A stretch of DNA of 64,000 nucleotides from Ramazzottius varieornatus (Eukaryota; Tardigrada; Eutardigrada; Parachela; Ramazzottiidae): assembly GCA_001949185.1 (NCBI GenBank), contig BDGG01000018.1:317210-381209 (forward strand). Direction: 5' to 3'. How positions within the stretch are numbered: position 1 is the first letter of the stretch; the number at the start of each line of letters is the position of its first letter. The translations under genes were made by a program, and so were the position numbers. Below the pieces are notes generated by a model. That model was not told the origin of the DNA. It did no database searches and saw only the letters and a list, made by a program, of their open reading frames with translations. Below are positions 1 to 11,172 of the stretch, in pieces.

Positions 1-840
1 ACGGACATGACCATGAGCATTCCCACATCCCCGACCGCGATGCTTTCCGAGCTCCACAACTTAAAGCCTCAGTCAGTTGTTCCAGCTCCGTATCTTTCCA
101 GTCCAAGGAAGAGAAAAGCGACACTGCTGTCGATGTCCCCAAACACCAAGAGGAAGGTCACAAAATTTTCGGTAAGTCGACACCTTAACAGTAAAGTCGA
201 GAGGTCTTAAATGTGAGAATCTCGTTTTGTCCTCGAAGGTATGAAGCCTCTGGCTTGGATCATTTTTCTCGGCGATGCTTTGCACAACTTTGCCGATGGT
301 CTGGCTATTGCGGCGGCATTCTCCGACAATGTGTCTTCGGGCATCGCTACTACGGTGGCCATCTTCTGCCATGAGATTCCTCACGAACTCGGTGAGCATC
401 GCATTTTGAAAACCATCTCTCCTCAGGTTGAACGTCACGTGGCACGTATGTAGGGGACTTTGCGCTACTTTTGAGCACTGGACTGTCCTTCAAACGAGTA
501 CTCTTCCTGAATGTGGTCACCGCAGGCATCAGTTTGTTGGGTTTCTACATCGGTGTACCTATCGCCCAGCAGGAACAAGCTCGAGAATGGATCCTAACCA
601 TCACAGCCGGAACTTTCCTCTACGTTGCTTTGGCTGATATGGTACAGTACTCGTACAACAGTATTCTAAATTCCAAAACGGAACAGTTACAACGAGACTG
701 CGTAATATTTTGCTTAGCTTCCTGAACTCAAGAATGGTGCAAAGACTCTCAAGATGATCCTCGTTCAGAACATCGGATTGGTTTTCGGTTTCTCTTTTAT
801 GCTGCTGATGGCCCTCTTTGAAGATGCTTTTGAACCTTGA
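1..840 (+). CDS. ZIP (SLC39, LIV-1 subfamily) zinc transporter, 3' part
   Basis: This is the C-terminal part of a ZIP transporter, which moves zinc (or iron/manganese) into the cytosol across the plasma or an organelle membrane. The exons I read are 1-171, 239-391, 454-641 and 718-840 (stop TGA). All introns are 60-80 nt GT-AG, with phases 1, 1, 0. The first exon encodes a histidine-rich stretch (GHDHEHSH) and then a polar loop, as in the TM3-TM4 cytosolic loop of LIV-1 proteins. The second exon holds the hallmark metal site: [13 protein letters not shown] (TM4) followed by [11 protein letters not shown] (TM5, completed across the intron). The end of the protein carries the last hydrophobic helices and stops with EDAFEP. 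The 5' end, including the signal peptide and TM1-3, lies outside the window. The family is certain; which paralogue (ZIP6/10-like or other) is not. Confidence 0.93.
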
Positions 841-2584
841 CAGTCCTTTGCTCCCTAAGACCTTTCGCAAACAGCTCAAAATTTTGCTGACATCTGTAGC
901 GGTATGCCTGTGATACATGCGCTGTTGGCATCAACTCAACCACTCATCAGGTAGTAAAAACCCGCAAACTGCCACGAATCTTCCAGACGTAAGTCTGACA
1001 CAACACTCCACGTTGTAACCGCGGTATACCGTTGAAAGAAGAGCTAAAATTCTACACATGCTCGACAGAGCCGAAGAAAGCAGAACGAACAAATATGTTG
1101 TCGAACTGTTAAAACCAACATGCAGGAAAATGCGACCTGCAGTAGTTCTTTGATCAAAGGAAGCCTGGTGGGTTTTTCCATATCCAGTCGAACATGTTTT
1201 TTCAGTAACACTCAGTCCCTCAAACCCTGTAGATCGTTCGGAATCATCTGTCCTCCTCTACTTTTCCATTGATAGAACTGATCTCTATAGAAGACAGCCG
1301 GGACGCCATTTGACCGGAGCCGGTGCGTTACAACTGTCCAGCCACGGTAAAATTCTGTGGCTGGCATGTCCTCCACGAAGCTATTTGCGATGACGTCCTA
1401 ATAAGATGGGTTTCAGATATTTCCAAAGCCTGAAGGCAGCAGAAGCCATCGCCTCTTTCCAATGTACAAATTCTCATGATTGGATGTACGAGCAGCTGGA
1501 CTCAAGCTCAGGGCGCTACAGTACCAGGTAACGACCGATTTTGAGCACCTCTTCAGCATGGTTCTGAAAGCTTTGATCTGTCCTCAGCAAGCCTAAACTC
1601 CTCTAGAGCCCTTCAGCTTGCTCGGAAAGGGACGACCACCATAGGTTGGAAGCCTCGATGCTCGTACGAAAATAGTCCCGTTCGCAAACCTTGAGGCCTT
1701 GTTCAGTTCAGGACTTTTTCAGTGAACAATATCCCGGAGAAAAGCCATGCGGCAAGTAGTTCCAAACTGAGTGCCGGTTGGCGCAGGCGCTCTATGCCCA
1801 CCTTGAAACGCTACGTACGTTAACTGGTCCAGTGCGATCCCGATCTCCGGGACTTTTCGCGCAGTGGGTTAAACCGTTCAAAAACCAAAAAGACGCGATG
1901 CAGCGGGTCTGACCGCACGTCCACGCGGCCCGCTGCAAGGGAAGTGTCAAGCACCCAATCTGAGGTGAACGGTATAACCACTGAGCCAGAGGAGCACTTA
2001 CAACGTCACCTTCTGATCTTTTCGTCCGAAAGTGATCCAAACTTCGGACTTTGACAAATTTTCGAGTGTGATACCACGCCTGCTAGGCGTGCTTAACCTG
2101 ATCGTGACATCGTCTGACGTATATCCCGAACTGGTCCCGCATTGAGCCAGCCCGTAAGTCCCGAACTGAAGGCTGCCGAGTCTCACTTAAAGTCACTTTC
2201 ACCATTTTCGTACGAGGTTAGTCCATTGCAGGTAAGGCACTAGTATTGTACTGCGCTGGGCGTCCCTTTTTTAAGTTTTCTTTCACCCATTTGAACCTCA
2301 CGCTCGAAGGTATAGATTAGTGATGCGATCAAGAGGGAAGCATCTTGTAGTTCTCCAAAGCTAACTCCTGATTCATGTCGGATTCGTCCACAACAAGACT
2401 TCAATGGGCAGTGCGCGTAAGGTAGACCACACTTCTGTCCTGATATATCCGAGCTTGATGGGATGGCAAAGACCGCAGGATATGCTAAAGGCCATCGGTC
2501 CATGCGTGTGGCAGAAAACTAGCTTCCATTGGTCTGGTCATGGATGGGGTATAGTACTAACCTACCTGGGGTTGAATGTCGCCC
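841..2584. other. Gene-free stretch downstream of the ZIP gene
   Basis: I see no exon-like frame with recognisable protein content on either strand here. Open frames are short and of mixed composition. No clear AATAAA hexamer was spotted close behind the ZIP stop, so the 3' UTR length is unknown. Confidence 0.4.
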
Positions 2585-2950
2585 CCCTGATATGACCATT
2601 CGATACATCTCGACGAGATCTATCGAACTGTATCAGCCGTTTTTGCAACAGTGACATCCCCTGGTAAAGGCTGGTGACAGCAACGTTAATTAAATGTTCT
2701 AATTAAGAAAAACTGGGGGTTTGGGGGAGGGGGGTGGGGGTTAACGAGCGGCTAGGTGGGGGTCGCGTGCGCGTAGGGCTAGCACGCGTAAGAACAGAGC
2801 TGGAGGCGAGCAAAGCGAGCTCCAGCTCTGTTCTTACGCTTTATTACCCCTGGACTAAAGGTCCCCATTGCGAACCCGGCTGATGCAGTTCGATAGATCT
2901 CGTCGAATTCTATCGATCCCCCACTGAGGGGGGCAAAATTCTCCCCCAGG
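2585..2950. repeat. Fold-back (nested inverted-repeat) element with a G-rich tract
   Basis: Two inverted arms are visible: 2611-2639 pairs with 2877-2905, with one mismatch over 29 bp. Inside, a second near-perfect inverted repeat (GTAAGAACAGAGCTGGAG and its complement, about 2785-2840) forms a strong hairpin with a short loop. Between the outer left arm and this hairpin lies a run of four G-tracts (2715-2740). There is no open frame, so this looks like a non-autonomous fold-back element or a remnant of one. The exact ends and any target duplication are unclear. Confidence 0.65.
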
Positions 2951-3562
2951 GATGGGTCATATTTTACCATGGATGGGATAGCGTCGCAGAGGGGGGTAAC
3001 CCGGACGTCGGTCTGGCCTTTTACCTTCCGTACCTTGCTATGGACTATGGTAAAAGCAGCAGGGCAGGACTAGCAGTTGTCGGTCTGATGTAAACTGTAA
3101 AAATAGCAGTACCAGCAGCCTACCTAAAACAACGAGCCATTCTTACCGTGCGCCATCTTCCGAAAGTTGAGAAGCATCGTAGACTCTTATCGGATCGAGC
3201 GAACCCGACTACCGACAGATCCTTCTGTAGCGATGGCTTCCGAGGTAATGGAAACATGCACGAGAAGCAGATTACACTCAGTTACCAACTCTCAATCGCC
3301 CGACGCGATAACTAAGTCAAGCGTTGTAATCGGACATGGATGCGAAAACGGCAGCTGGAAATTCAAGTCGCAGTATCACTTGACGCCCCCTGGTCAGTCC
3401 CGGTGCCCCCGGTTTGTTTATTGGTATTACACCGGCGGCGTGGTTATGGACCTGGATCGGGAGGAAAGCACGTCAGCGAGCAGGGATGATGGTGCTGAAA
3501 GTCCATCGGAGACGGCAAAAAAGCGCTGCTTCCTGTTCTTTGCCCTTCTCTGCCTGACTACC

Positions 3563-3663
3563 TCCGTGGACACTGATGATCGAGCTGCTAAACCGAGCAC
3601 TGCTGAGTTGATTGACAATCAATGCTGGGCTGTTCTGTTTAGCAGCTCGACAGTGTCCGTGGA
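3563..3663. repeat. About 100-bp palindrome
   Basis: The arms at 3563-3603 and 3622-3663 share the core GAGCTGCTAAA in inverted orientation together with GTGGACACTG-like ends. They meet at a small central hairpin (TTGATTG, ACA, ATCAA). The match is imperfect. The palindrome sits inside a 193-codon open frame that has no other protein-like character, so I treat that frame as accidental. Confidence 0.5.
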
Positions 3664-6600
3664 TCGTGCCCAGGAATGTCTGGATTTAGAGCATAAACAC
3701 AGGTTGTGTTTATTGCTTGTTCGGCGCACTTGTGCAAGGTCCGCGTGATCCAGCTGTGGAATGTTTTCGTTAGGAGCGGATGCTGGGGCTCGTTAGCCAA
3801 GGCATGCTCGTCCTTTGTTATTCTTTGCAAGGGAATGTGTCGTCTAACAAGTGTTTATTGCATCAAACGCCGGCCAGAAAGATGATCTGGGTAAACCCCT
3901 GCCATTTAATGACGGCGGACAAACGATCGAGACGGATGGAGCAAAGTCAAGCCTTGCCCGGAGTACAAAATGGCAAAGCGCGGCCATGGAGGGATCGATA
4001 TGCCTGTAATGGCAGAGTACTGCTCGGCATCGACGTATTAGTAAAAAGCTCAAGTTGAGGTCCCCGATCGGAGATAGGCCAGCTAGCTGCCATTTCCATG
4101 CTGTATGATAAGTAGTAAGTCCACTTCTCTGGATAGAGGGAGGGAGAGAGGAATGTGTCGCTTGCAGAGCTTGGCTGGAGAGTGCTTAACGTTGTTCGAC
4201 CATCTTAACCGCGACTGTATGTACTCTCTTTCCAGAATACTCTTCCCGTCCCCTCCAACGTTGGCATAACGGAGAGGAATATTTCCTGGACCATCCTTCA
4301 TCCCGCTGACATGATCAAATGTCGTGTCTATACGACTGTTCTTCCGGCATTCGGCATAGACAAGAAAGTCGACTCGTTTTGCTTAAACGTGATTTCTTCG
4401 GGATGTTTGGCAGTGTGGCTCTGAACTGAACCTGGGGAGCGACCGTGGGTCGGCAAGACGAAAGAGTTCAGCCTGGCCGTCTCCTTGTGATCGAGCGACG
4501 CCTATCAATTTGTACTCTTTTTACTGACGACAAGTACGACACTAAATCAATTACCAGCTGGCATTTCCCTGCTGATTGATCACTGATGCGCAACGATAAC
4601 CTCTACTTGCAGAACCTTGTTTCTCATCCCGTACACTTCTACTCGTCGTCTACAACGTCACTCTCCAATTACAATTCAGCCAAGATCATATTATCCTTTC
4701 TTCAGCAATCGATTGTCTAAACTGACCCATTGTGGATTTACCAAGGTGATCATCATCTTAGGTTGATCATCAATGTCGCAACTAGCGGTAAGTGTTCTCG
4801 ACCTTGCCCTGATGTCAGAAGGCAGGTCGGAATCGTCCTGGCGCTTCAGAGCAGGAAGTCATCTCGGGGGTGGGTAATAGTGATTCCTTGTGGCCAAAAG
4901 AGGGTTTTAGGCCGTGTGGGTTTGAACGACTTGGATGAGCAAGCTGAAAGCTCGACTAATGTCTTGCGCATTGCCGATTAAAGCGGGGATGGCAGGGTTG
5001 AATGTGTCAGGCACGCTCGACTTGCTAACGACTCCTTGGGGATGATTGTGGTATATCCGCTGTAAACGGGGCTTTTGCCTTGTCCGCATTAAGAGCTAAT
5101 TCTCTCTGTGGGCGCGTCGCCTGAAGCTAGCTTCGGCACGCAGCTCTTTGTAGCCTGCCATTTACTCTTCTTAGCTGTAATAGTCTATGTTCGTTTTTGA
5201 ACGTTTATATTGAAGGAGGAAATTTATGCTTGTCTATGGGCAAATATAATTGACCTAGTTGCACAGGGCCATATTGACATTAAGCAGCCAGGGAATATCA
5301 TTCACCCAGATTTCGCCAACGTGGAGGACGAGGTTTCGGTCCTCAATACCACCATGTCCGCTCGCTGCCGACGTTAACCGAGTTTCGGCCCGTAATTGAA
5401 TCGACAGTACGCATAGGCTTCTGACATTGAGGTTGCATCTGGATTTAGTTTGGCAAGGTTTCCGGCGTTCATCTTAACTATATAACTCTTTTCTGTCTGC
5501 TGATCATGAAGGTCGGCGGATGGCGTAACAGTAATTGTAACTGCTGTATAAGCCCCATTTGTGTGGTCAAAGTCGTTGAGCTTTCCGATGCCGAGCCAAG
5601 CGTAGTGAGAAACATCATCCCCCTAAGCTGCTTCTAGCACATCATGTAGTCTGCAAACACTGGAGAGAAAAGGAGGCAAACCTTGGAACTGTTTGCAGGT
5701 GGCTGTCTCTTTTGTATCCAGCTAGCGCAACGTTGCAGCCCTTAAGTTGGCGGAAAGCGGCGCGGTGGAGAGCAGGACTTGTCTATAGGTACTGTATATA
5801 CGGCACCACAGGTGCTCTTGAGCGTCGACCGATCGGGCATTCAGCTAGGACTTTCTTATCCTCCCTTGAGAGGCCGACTTTCTTCTTCTCCCGCAAAAGA
5901 GTTTATAGGATGCTCATGGGGCTGACCACAGTGTGTGATGGAAGCTAGGGCCGCCATTGTGTCGACTTTGAGATCTGCGGATGGGCTCGCCTGACTTTCT
6001 CATCTGCGCCCTAGCTGCGCCATACCCTTGCATCTTATCCTGTTCAAAGTCATTTCCTGCTTTACGCCATGACAAATTGTGTATAGAGATGGACATCCCC
6101 CTTCAGATGGAGGATGTGTCGGATTCCATACTTCTATAATTAAGCCAGTCGACAGGTGGCGCCTGAGCCTGCCTGGTGACGCCGCTTTTGACCAACTCTC
6201 AAGTTTATTCCCCAACCATCGGTCGATCAGCCAAATCATGTAGCTGGCCTTTGAATATTGACTAAGGCGCTTGCTTCGACTTGAATCAGGAAAACGCTAA
6301 GGTGGACAAAATGACAGTCGTTTTTAGCATGGGAGGAGAAAGGAGAACAATACGATATATATTGATGATAGTTTGTTTTCTGCGCATGGGCCGTTCGGTC
6401 GTCCTTGATAGTCAGGCCTCATAACGTCGATCATTCATCGCACATCCGGTGTTTGGCAGTGTACTGCGTCCCCCTTTTTGTAGATGGAACTGCTGGCGGC
6501 CTTGCATTGAGTTGTGGGCTGGTTCTCTGCCAGCTGCATGGGGGCAAGTGAAGGCCGAGGAGGAGGCACCTCTGTACGGCAACTGCGCCTGCCTGGCTGA

Positions 6601-9600
6601 CTGGCGTCCTAACCGACCATTTAGAAGGAACATGGCAGCCTCTTCAGCGCCTGACTGTCCATCCAATGCATCCCCGATCGCGCTGCTATCGCTTATCGAT
6701 ATGAGTGATTCCGCCACACGCGCTGGTCGATCGACTCTCCTTCCTGGTCATGGCGATCTTGGGCACAAACCATTGGCACTTCCACAGGCCCCATCCATCT
6801 TTGTGTATACAGTAGTACAGTGCCTCGAGCGTCGGCACACTCGGCTGCGTAACCGCACAACACACTATGGCATACAGTATGTATACTCAAGGCTGCTCAT
6901 CTCACACTCCATCACCCAGTCCCACATGCAGCACAACCGGCCTCGACCTTCTGATTTCCTCGTCCCTTTCCACCAACAAGAAGGCCTGACTTTTCCTTTG
7001 CCTACTCCATCAAGTCATCCATCTCCACAAGATGTAGTTCAGCTTAGCCCAAATATTTAAGCTCAACTTCCACATTTCGCTCCACCAATAAATTATGAGT
7101 CCGCTGTACGCCATCGAATCGAAGTCACGGCCAGACAGGGATAGTTTTCTACAGTAACTGTTGATTTCTAGCTAGAGTAAAATTCTTGATGCGTCGAAGG
7201 TTGGTAAGACGCATAGGCCTGCTAAAGACCCCGGATCCGTGTATCCGTCTGCTGAGTTGTGCGCGACTTGAGGTGGGTAAAGTTGTGGTACGTACGGTCA
7301 TAGACCACAGCTGTGCTAGTCGAATCATGAGGGGAGCCGGCATTGTTGAGCTCTCGATCTCAAACCCCATAAAACTCTCATCAATTTTGTGTGCGAAGAT
7401 TTACAGTGGGGCAAATATAACACAGAATCTAGGAGGAAATATTTGTGACTTAGACTTTCACACCCCGTTTCTATCCTTCAAGAAACTCCAAGTCAGAGAC
7501 AACTTCTGGGGGGCATGTAGCGCATTCAATTGTCTATACAACTGCATCAGCCAAACCTAAGTCCGATGGCCTCAAGTGGAAAAAATGATGATGAAAACAG
7601 AGCACCATCAATGTTGGACCAGTGGGCACTCCTATCATCCATATGTCAAAGAGAAGCCTGCTCTACCTAGTCTTTCTAGGCCAACACAGTGGCTGCTCCT
7701 TCACTGTGCCATCATTTTAACCAAAAGACCAATTCTGACCAAATTCAGAAAGACCACTTTGCTTCCCTCGTCGACGACCCTTCACAAAGAAATCGCCGCG
7801 CCAAGATTTGACAAACTGTGAGATGGAGAGCTCAACACACATTTTCTTCTTCTCAATATGTATGCGAAGGAACTACATTTGTACATGTATTAAGCCTCCC
7901 TTAATAAATAACTATGTTACGGACGTACGGTAGACGTTGTACTTGACGTTGAGGATGCAGAGAGCGTCTTGACGAGGTGGGCAATTAATCGTGGTAACGA
8001 CACAGCTGTGCCTTGTTACAGCTCTAGATACAACCACATGGTACGACACACGTAGGGGTGTCGGCAGCAGCTGCCAAGAAATATTATCGACGTACATTCC
8101 AGCAGAAGCTGCGAGGAATAAGTGTCGTTTATTGGCATAGACGCCCTCATTTAGCCAAGTTCCAGCAAGGCAAACTTAACTGCGCTCTTTTATCTTCATA
8201 TGCGCCGCTACACAGTTTTTTTACCCCCACAATTCCCTTTTTACATCCTTGGCCGAATTGGCCGTCGTATTAGCTATATATAAAGTCGGAGAGCAGCGTC
8301 GACGCGGCGGCATCTTGGACGCCATAAATGTTGCAAAAGGGAATCGATAAAGTACAGTCAGTCAGCTTCTGCCCATCGTCAGCCTCTCCTTCGATCAATG
8401 GGCGCATACAGGACCAACATGGCTCTTCCAAGAGACGAACTCTCCGTCGGCAGATTTTGCTTTGCATCGACTACTCAATAATATACGTAACCACTTGCTG
8501 GCTGGCTGCTGCACAAAAAACAGTCTGCCATTATTGCCAGCGGAACTGTGTAAGGGAATATTCTTGTCTTACTGCGCGCCGCGCTTCCTTCTTTAACATG
8601 ATCATCACGTCGCTTCACTTCCAGCCTCTTCCTCCTTGGCCTTTTCTTCTGTCACGGACTAATTGACTGTAAGGAATCTATTTCTCTGCCCTTTCGATCC
8701 TTGTTCCAGCTGCAGGATCGCCCAAGCCTTGTGCTGCTGCTGTTGTTATGTATTGATCTGGATTTTTGCTTCCTGTCAGGTAAAAGACGGTAAAGTAACA
8801 GTTCATAGTGCAGCGCTTTTGACGCTGCTAAGCCTTTTGTCCAGCAACGTCAACGCTTCGACGTCAGCCTATTCCCTTATTTTTTGAAGCATTGCAGGTA
8901 CCGTTTGTCATAACTTTACGTCCCTTTCTTTGTGCTGAAAACCATTCGATAAGTATGTTGTAATCCGGAAGCCTTACTTGTGTCACTGAGCGTAGAAAAG
9001 AAGCCAGACATGATCCATGAGGCGAACCCGATTTGTGACCATGAAATTCTGAAGATGAAACTTCTGTCTTCTGATGTGATCGACTTGATCCCTGTAGACT
9101 AATTTGTGCGGCTTGATACGAGTCTGAAGCTGGTTTTTGACATTGAATGCACTTGGTTGGAACTTTGAGCTATTTGGAGTTATTTAGACAAGTCAGGGCT
9201 GCCATTAAGGAAGATTGTTACGTTGAGGGATCATTTGCAGCACTGTGTCAGCTCTGATGCACAGAGGCTACTTCTTCCGGCTGATGTTCAAGCTTGCTTG
9301 AGACATGATGGTCATGCAGACAGCCGTCGGAGAGCCTTCTTAAGGTAGTGGAATCTAGTCTAATTATTCTTCTCCAGCATGTTTACTTTGCTGTCAATAT
9401 GCCCACATATGCATGGCTGTGTACCATGTCTCTGTTTGACTTTTACGCCATTGCATAAGGAGGACGTGCTGTACTCTGCGGGTACACACAGCCTTACGAA
9501 ACCCTTGCCAATGTGCGCAGCTTAATCTGGGTTTGTGCCAGCGATCGTCTTCCATGTCATTCAACCTTGTCCGCCCCTCGACGGCTTTCTTCCGCTCGAG

Positions 9601-11172
9601 TACGGAGGGATTTGTGGCTGGAGTGGCCGTCTTAAGTTTCTCACAACTGGCCATTGAGCCTGCTGGGAATGCCTAATTAAACGCTAAGCTTATAGGCCCG
9701 CCTTCTCCATGTCAAGCTGGAAGCCTCCCAAGGAATGTTTGGCCACTCTTTGACGCATGTCCTGAGGTACATTTGCAAAGGTCAGCAGTTACAACTATGC
9801 ACATGTGCACAACAGATCAAATTTCAAATGTCACTGCAGCTACTTTTGAAAACTAGCTGCTTGGAAGTTTGACAAAGTGGCCATACGCAAATGTGGAGTT
9901 ATAATATAGGGAAATGTCAATGGTCATTTGGCTGGGGGAAAGTAGGAGTAATGGCAGCTGTACGTGCGACATTTCTCTCTGACAAATGAACTAGTAATGA
10001 GCCTTTAAATGCGCAGGCTGCCAATAGTGTTGCCCTTTGCAGCTGGCAAGTGCCAGTCAGTGAAAGCCAAGATCTCCCGATTCAATTTGTTGATGGCGGT
10101 CTGTGGTAGACAGCCTACGTGCTACGACATGATGGCTTCGTCCTTTGCCACGTGCGGAATTAACGTCCTCAGCGTGTCGCCCAGACACGTTTTGATGAAG
10201 CTACGCAGGTCTTCGCTTCAACTTGCCCGCCAATGAACTTGGTGTCGCCAAAGGTTTCACGCCACCTGATACTCGTTGGGCAGCGGGAAAATCAAAAGCG
10301 AACTTGAAAGACTTTTGACTACAGGTTCTAAAGTGTATCGTCACTGCGATAGCGGGCAAACGGGACGTGTCAATTCATCACTTTGTTGGTTTTCCAGTAA
10401 TTTATGTCGCTGGAGGGTCCTTACCAGATATAACTGGGCTAAATTTGGCGGATGTATAGGAAAGGGAACCTGACTCTTTCAGTGCAGCATTCATCGTTTT
10501 GATCTAGCTCCATTGAGTTCATGCAGGTCATTTATGGCCGACAGCGTAGCCTGTCGTCATTTTCAATTTTCCCCGCACATTAAACCCATACTTGCATAAG
10601 CGGTCCTCAAAATTACGTAATATCTCGGGAAAGACAAAGTAGGCGATAATAACTAAAGATTGCAGCTCATTCATTTTCTTACTGTGTGGTTGTAACAAGG
10701 TAACCCTCTGAGAAAGAGAAGGACAACGATCCAGAATCTCTTCTACGGTTTGCTAACAGTTCAGTTGGAGCTTCGAAGGATAGCTGTGGCTGACAGTGAT
10801 AACGTATGGCAGTTTGTTCGAGATTGATGTTTGTGGATGTGCTATCCATTCTCATAGAAAAGGCCAATGTTTAAGTCAATCCGGGGAACATTCATTGGGT
10901 TCAGACTTGCAGTGACTGACAAACGAGGAGCTCGCTGCTCCAAATCTTTTTTCAATTCAGCGGCGTCTAGCGGCGGAACAGCCTAGGCTAGGCTTTATGT
11001 AGCATGACTGAAATTAGCCTTACGAGCCATAAAGGAATTGATTTTTACACTGAGCTGCACATCTTGAATATCTCCTCATAATCAAGTACTCTCTATCCAC
11101 CCTCCCTCTTTTGCAGTGCCTCGTCTCTTCATCCCTTCCTCATCAGCCTACTGTGATCGTTGGTAAGCCTCA
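3664..11172. other. Long gene-free region upstream of stonin
   Basis: About 7.5 kb without a recognisable exon. The longest frames (for example one of about 200 codons at 6449-7060) have no domain, no repeats typical of proteins and no splice-consistent neighbours. A TATAAA-like string stands at about 8277-8283, but nothing downstream confirms a promoter. The region may hold 5' untranslated exons and control elements for the large stonin gene. That is inference from its position only. Confidence 0.35.

Noticed and set aside
3167-3748. 193-codon plus-strand open frame
   Set aside because: It runs straight through a palindrome and has no recognisable protein features.
6449-7060. 203-codon plus-strand open frame
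   Set aside because: No domain-like segment, no splice partner and random-looking composition; overlapping frames on both strands are similar.
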